A stretch of 64,000 nucleotides of DNA. Origin: Aeromonas taiwanensis. GTDB lineage: Bacteria > Pseudomonadota > Gammaproteobacteria > Enterobacterales > Aeromonadaceae. The DNA is taken from contig NZ_CDDD01000030.1 in assembly GCF_000820165.1 (NCBI RefSeq), positions 1 to 64,000 on the forward strand, in the 5' to 3' direction. Made by a program: the position numbers and the translations under genes. The notes below the pieces were generated by a model. It saw nothing but the letters and a program-made list of their open reading frames with translations, did not search any database and was not told the origin of the DNA. Position 1 is the first letter of the stretch. Each line of letters begins with the position of its first letter. Below are positions 61,912 through 64,000 of the stretch, piece by piece.

Positions 61912-62526
61912 ATGTATGTGGTAGCCATCACCGGCGGCATCGGCAGCGGCAAGACCACGGTCGCCGATCGGTTCGCGGCCTTGGGGATCGACGTAGTCGA
62001 TGCCGACGTCATCGCCCGCGAGGTCGTGGAGCCCGGCACCCCGGCCCTGGCCGCCATTGCCGCCCATTTTGGCCCGGATGTCGTTGCCCCCGATGGCCAG
62101 CTCGATCGCCGCCGGCTGCGAGAGCGGATCTTCACCGATTCGCAGGCCAAGGAGTGGCTCAATGCCCTGCTCCATCCCCTCATCCGCAGCGAGATGCTGC
62201 GCCAGTGTGCGGCAACCCGCTCCCCCTACTGCCTGCTGGTCGTCCCCTTGCTGGTGGAAAACAGACTCACTGCCCTCGCCGATCGGGTACTGGTGATCGA
62301 TGTGGACGAAGCGACGCAAATCGAGCGTACCTGCCGCCGCGATGGCGTCAGTCGGGAACAGGCCCTGGCGATACTGGCGTCCCAGGCGAGCCGCAGCGAG
62401 CGCCTGGCGATGGCCGATGACGTACTGGACAACCAAAGTGGCACAAGCGAGACCATTACCGCGCGAATTTTAGCCCTGCACCAGACATATCTGGCATTTG
62501 CCTCTCAACAAGCCAGCCAACAGTGA
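61912..62526 (+). CDS. coaE: Dephospho-CoA kinase
   Basis: A 204-residue kinase carrying out the last step of coenzyme A synthesis. The P-loop TGGIGSGKTTVAD is at the N-terminus, followed by DVVDADVIAREVVEPG and a closing LVVPLLVENRLT region. It is 18 bp after tapD and 37 bp before zapD, probably one transcript with the pilus peptidase. AAAGGA precedes the ATG. Confidence 0.95.
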   Translation: MYVVAITGGIGSGKTTVADRFAALGIDVVDADVIAREVVEPGTPALAAIAAHFGPDVVAPDGQLDRRRLRERIFTDSQAKEWLNALLHPLIRSEMLRQCAATRSPYCLLVVPLLVENRLTALADRVLVIDVDEATQIERTCRRDGVSREQALAILASQASRSERLAMADDVLDNQSGTSETITARILALHQTYLAFASQQASQQ

Positions 62527-62563
62527 GTACACTAGGCCGGTTTATGGCTGGCCAGGATTAGGC

Positions 62564-63286
62564 ATGATTTACGATTTTCCCCTCAACGAAAAAAGCCGGA
62601 CCTATCTTCGTCTGGAGTCCCTGTTTTCCCAGATCCGCGACAATCTGGAGAGTGACCAGTCCTGGGCACACATCGCCTTCTTCAAGGGGTTGTTCGATTT
62701 GCAGGAGCTGCTGGAGCGCGGCGATCTACGTGCCGATCTAATCAAGGATCTGGAGCGCCTCGGCCAGCGCCTGAGCCACTGGGCCAACCTGCCCGACGTC
62801 GATCTCGAGCAGATCCAGCGGATGCAGCAGGAGAGCACCCAGCTCTCCCGCAACCTGCTCAACTCCCCGCGTCCCGGTGCCCGCCTGAAGGAAGATCGTC
62901 TGCTCGGCTCCATCCGTCAACGTTTCTCCATCCCGGGCGGCCTGTGCGCCTTCGACGTGCCCCAGCTGCACCACTGGCTGATCACCCCGGCCGTGGCACG
63001 CCACCAGCAGATGCAGCAATGGCTCAGCGACATCACCCTGCTGATGAACGCCATCACCCTGCTGCTGCGCCTGTGGCGCGAGTCGGGCAACTTCAGCGAG
63101 CAAGTGGCCACCAACGGCTTCTTCCAGGACACCGCCGAGGGAGCCGAACTTATCCGCATACGCTTGTCCGGCACCCAGCCCTGCTATCCGACCCTGAGTG
63201 GACACAAAAACCGTTTTGCCCTGCGCTTCCTGCCGACGACGGAACAGCAGATTGGCGACGTCGCGTTCCAGCTCGCCTGTTGTTGA
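62564..63286 (+). CDS. zapD: Cell division protein ZapD
   Basis: A 240-residue helical protein that bundles FtsZ filaments at mid-cell. It matches ZapD through [17 protein letters not shown] at the start and a C-terminal [11 protein letters not shown] segment; length is close to E. coli (247). The ATG at 62564 follows AGGATT by about 7 bases; an in-frame upstream region overlaps coaE and is not conserved. It precedes yacG by 10 bp. Confidence 0.92.
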   Translation: MIYDFPLNEKSRTYLRLESLFSQIRDNLESDQSWAHIAFFKGLFDLQELLERGDLRADLIKDLERLGQRLSHWANLPDVDLEQIQRMQQESTQLSRNLLNSPRPGARLKEDRLLGSIRQRFSIPGGLCAFDVPQLHHWLITPAVARHQQMQQWLSDITLLMNAITLLLRLWRESGNFSEQVATNGFFQDTAEGAELIRIRLSGTQPCYPTLSGHKNRFALRFLPTTEQQIGDVAFQLACC

Positions 63287-63296
63287 GGAGCGCCCC

Positions 63297-63491
63297 ATGG
63301 TAACCAAGGTAAAGTGCCCGACCTGTCAGACCGAAATCGAGTGGGGCCCCCAGAGCCCGTTTCGCCCCTTCTGCAGCAAGCGCTGCCAGCTGATCGACCT
63401 CGGCGAATGGGCGGATGAACAGAAGCGCATCCCGGGCGAGATCAACCCGGATCTGCTGCCCGATCCGGAGCAGGGCGATCCCTGGCAGTAA
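63297..63491 (+). CDS. yacG: DNA gyrase inhibitor YacG
   Basis: A 64-residue zinc protein that binds GyrB and blocks DNA binding by gyrase. The four zinc cysteines are in VKCPTC and FCSKRC. GAGGAG lies 8 bases before the ATG. It directly follows zapD, as in E. coli, and ends in a bidirectional terminator shared with mutT. Confidence 0.92.
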   Translation: MVTKVKCPTCQTEIEWGPQSPFRPFCSKRCQLIDLGEWADEQKRIPGEINPDLLPDPEQGDPWQ

Positions 63492-63504
63492 ACACAACAT
63501 GATC

Positions 63505-63530
63505 AAAAAAGGGCCTAAGAGGCCCTTTTT
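63505..63530. terminator. Bidirectional terminator between yacG and mutT
   Basis: AAAAAAGGGCC/GGCCCTTTTT hairpin with a 4-base loop and runs on both sides, between convergent genes. Confidence 0.92.
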
Positions 63531-63548
63531 CAATACCGTGATACCGCC

Positions 63549-63953
63549 TCAGGGCAGCGAGGCCTGCAGCCGCGCTACTATGGGGCCGTTGGCATCCGGG
63601 AAACGGTATTCGTGCAGCGAGGCCAGCGGCACCCAGCGGCACTCCTGCCCCTCCTTGCCAAACGGCTCGCCATGGAAGCGGGTCACTTTCCAGATATCCA
63701 GCAAAACCTGCTTGTCGGGGTAGTCGTGGTGCAGCTCCATGAAGGGGGCACAATCCTGCACCCGGATCCCGATCTCCTCCCACAGCTCCCGGTCCAGCGC
63801 GGTCAGCAAGTCTTCACCCGATTCCACCTTGCCCCCGGGAAACTCCCAGCGATCCCCCTGATGGCGATCGGCAGAGCGTTTGGCGATGAAGATATCGCCC
63901 CGTTCGTTCTCGATGACGCCGACCGCCACCCAGATCCGTTTCTTCTGTTCCAT
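63549..63953 (-). CDS. mutT: 8-oxo-dGTP diphosphatase MutT
   Basis: A 134-residue Nudix hydrolase that removes 8-oxo-dGTP and 8-oxo-GTP from the nucleotide pool. The Nudix box is complete (GGKVESGEDLLTALDRELWEEIGI, abbreviated GGKVESGE...RELWEEIG). The preceding IAKRSADRHQGDRWEFPGG is typical of MutT. In E. coli it follows secA; here that side lies beyond the right edge. It converges with yacG. Confidence 0.93.
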   Translation of the reverse strand: MEQKKRIWVAVGVIENERGDIFIAKRSADRHQGDRWEFPGGKVESGEDLLTALDRELWEEIGIRVQDCAPFMELHHDYPDKQVLLDIWKVTRFHGEPFGKEGQECRWVPLASLHEYRFPDANGPIVARLQASLP

Positions 63954-64000
63954 TTCGGTTACCTCGTCAGATGCAGGTCACTGCGCATTTCTCATCAATA

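Overview
The window is about 64 kb of GC-rich chromosome (roughly 60% by eye) from a gammaproteobacterium, most likely an Aeromonas. The main evidence is the type IV pilus cluster tapA-tapB-tapC-tapD lying between nadC and coaE, the arrangement described in Aeromonas, together with caa3-type oxidase genes, twin CSS-EAL phosphodiesterases and several chemoreceptor and surface genes. The species cannot be fixed from the sequence alone. I see no prophage, insertion sequence, integron, CRISPR array or origin. The window is core genome with a few genus-specific additions.

Layout. 1-5.3 kb: cytochrome c oxidase operon on the minus strand (coxB, coxA, cox11/ctaG, coxC, SURF1 and the start of one more assembly gene), with a DUF2909 gene lying inside it on the opposite strand. 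5.7-9.8 kb: tmcA and a HlyU-family gene, then an iron-storage pair (bfd with a Fur-box candidate, bfr) and mgsA. 9.8-14.3 kb: a SieB-like membrane protein, a cation exchanger behind a manganese (yybP-ykoY) riboswitch, periplasmic L-asparaginase with a CRP site, a copper chaperone with a CueR-type promoter, and an AEC permease. 14.4-19.4 kb: trehalose regulon treR-treB-treC with two TreR operators and a sugar acetyltransferase. 19.4-25.4 kb: an Lrp/RhtA pair, a lipoprotein histidine phosphatase, a small exported protein, a Yip1-family protein and a K+-channel-like protein with a large novel N-terminus. 25.6-26.0 kb: a four-tRNA operon (Phe-Thr-Phe-Asn).

26.0-34.1 kb: plsY diverging from folB-folK, a YbaK deacylase, an MFS efflux pump, a CobW-type GTPase, a lactone-oxidase-like flavoprotein and a LysE/LysR divergent pair. 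34.1-37.4 kb: two 515-520-residue CSS-EAL c-di-GMP phosphodiesterases in tandem.

From 37.7 kb to the right end the order acnB ... lpdA-aceF-aceE-pdhR-ampD-nadC-pilus genes-coaE-zapD-yacG-mutT matches the E. coli mutT-acnB region. Between acnB and lpdA sits a block absent from the E. coli order: a patatin/type Vd autotransporter-like protein, two chemoreceptors whose last ~790 bp are almost identical, and two small tandem lipoproteins. Pyruvate dehydrogenase is preceded by its regulator PdhR with a perfect operator and a second, weaker one. The pilus block supplies major pilin, extension ATPase, platform protein and the prepilin peptidase TapD, which in Aeromonas also serves type II secretion.

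The least ordinary signals are: the manganese riboswitch with mutually exclusive downstream hairpins ahead of a divergent CaCA exchanger; the recombination-prone chemoreceptor repeat; the twin lipoproteins with conserved ends and a variable His/Tyr/Asp-rich middle; the channel with an uncharacterised N-terminal domain; and a flavoprotein that has lost the expected FAD-linking histidine. No wholly new multi-gene system is evident.
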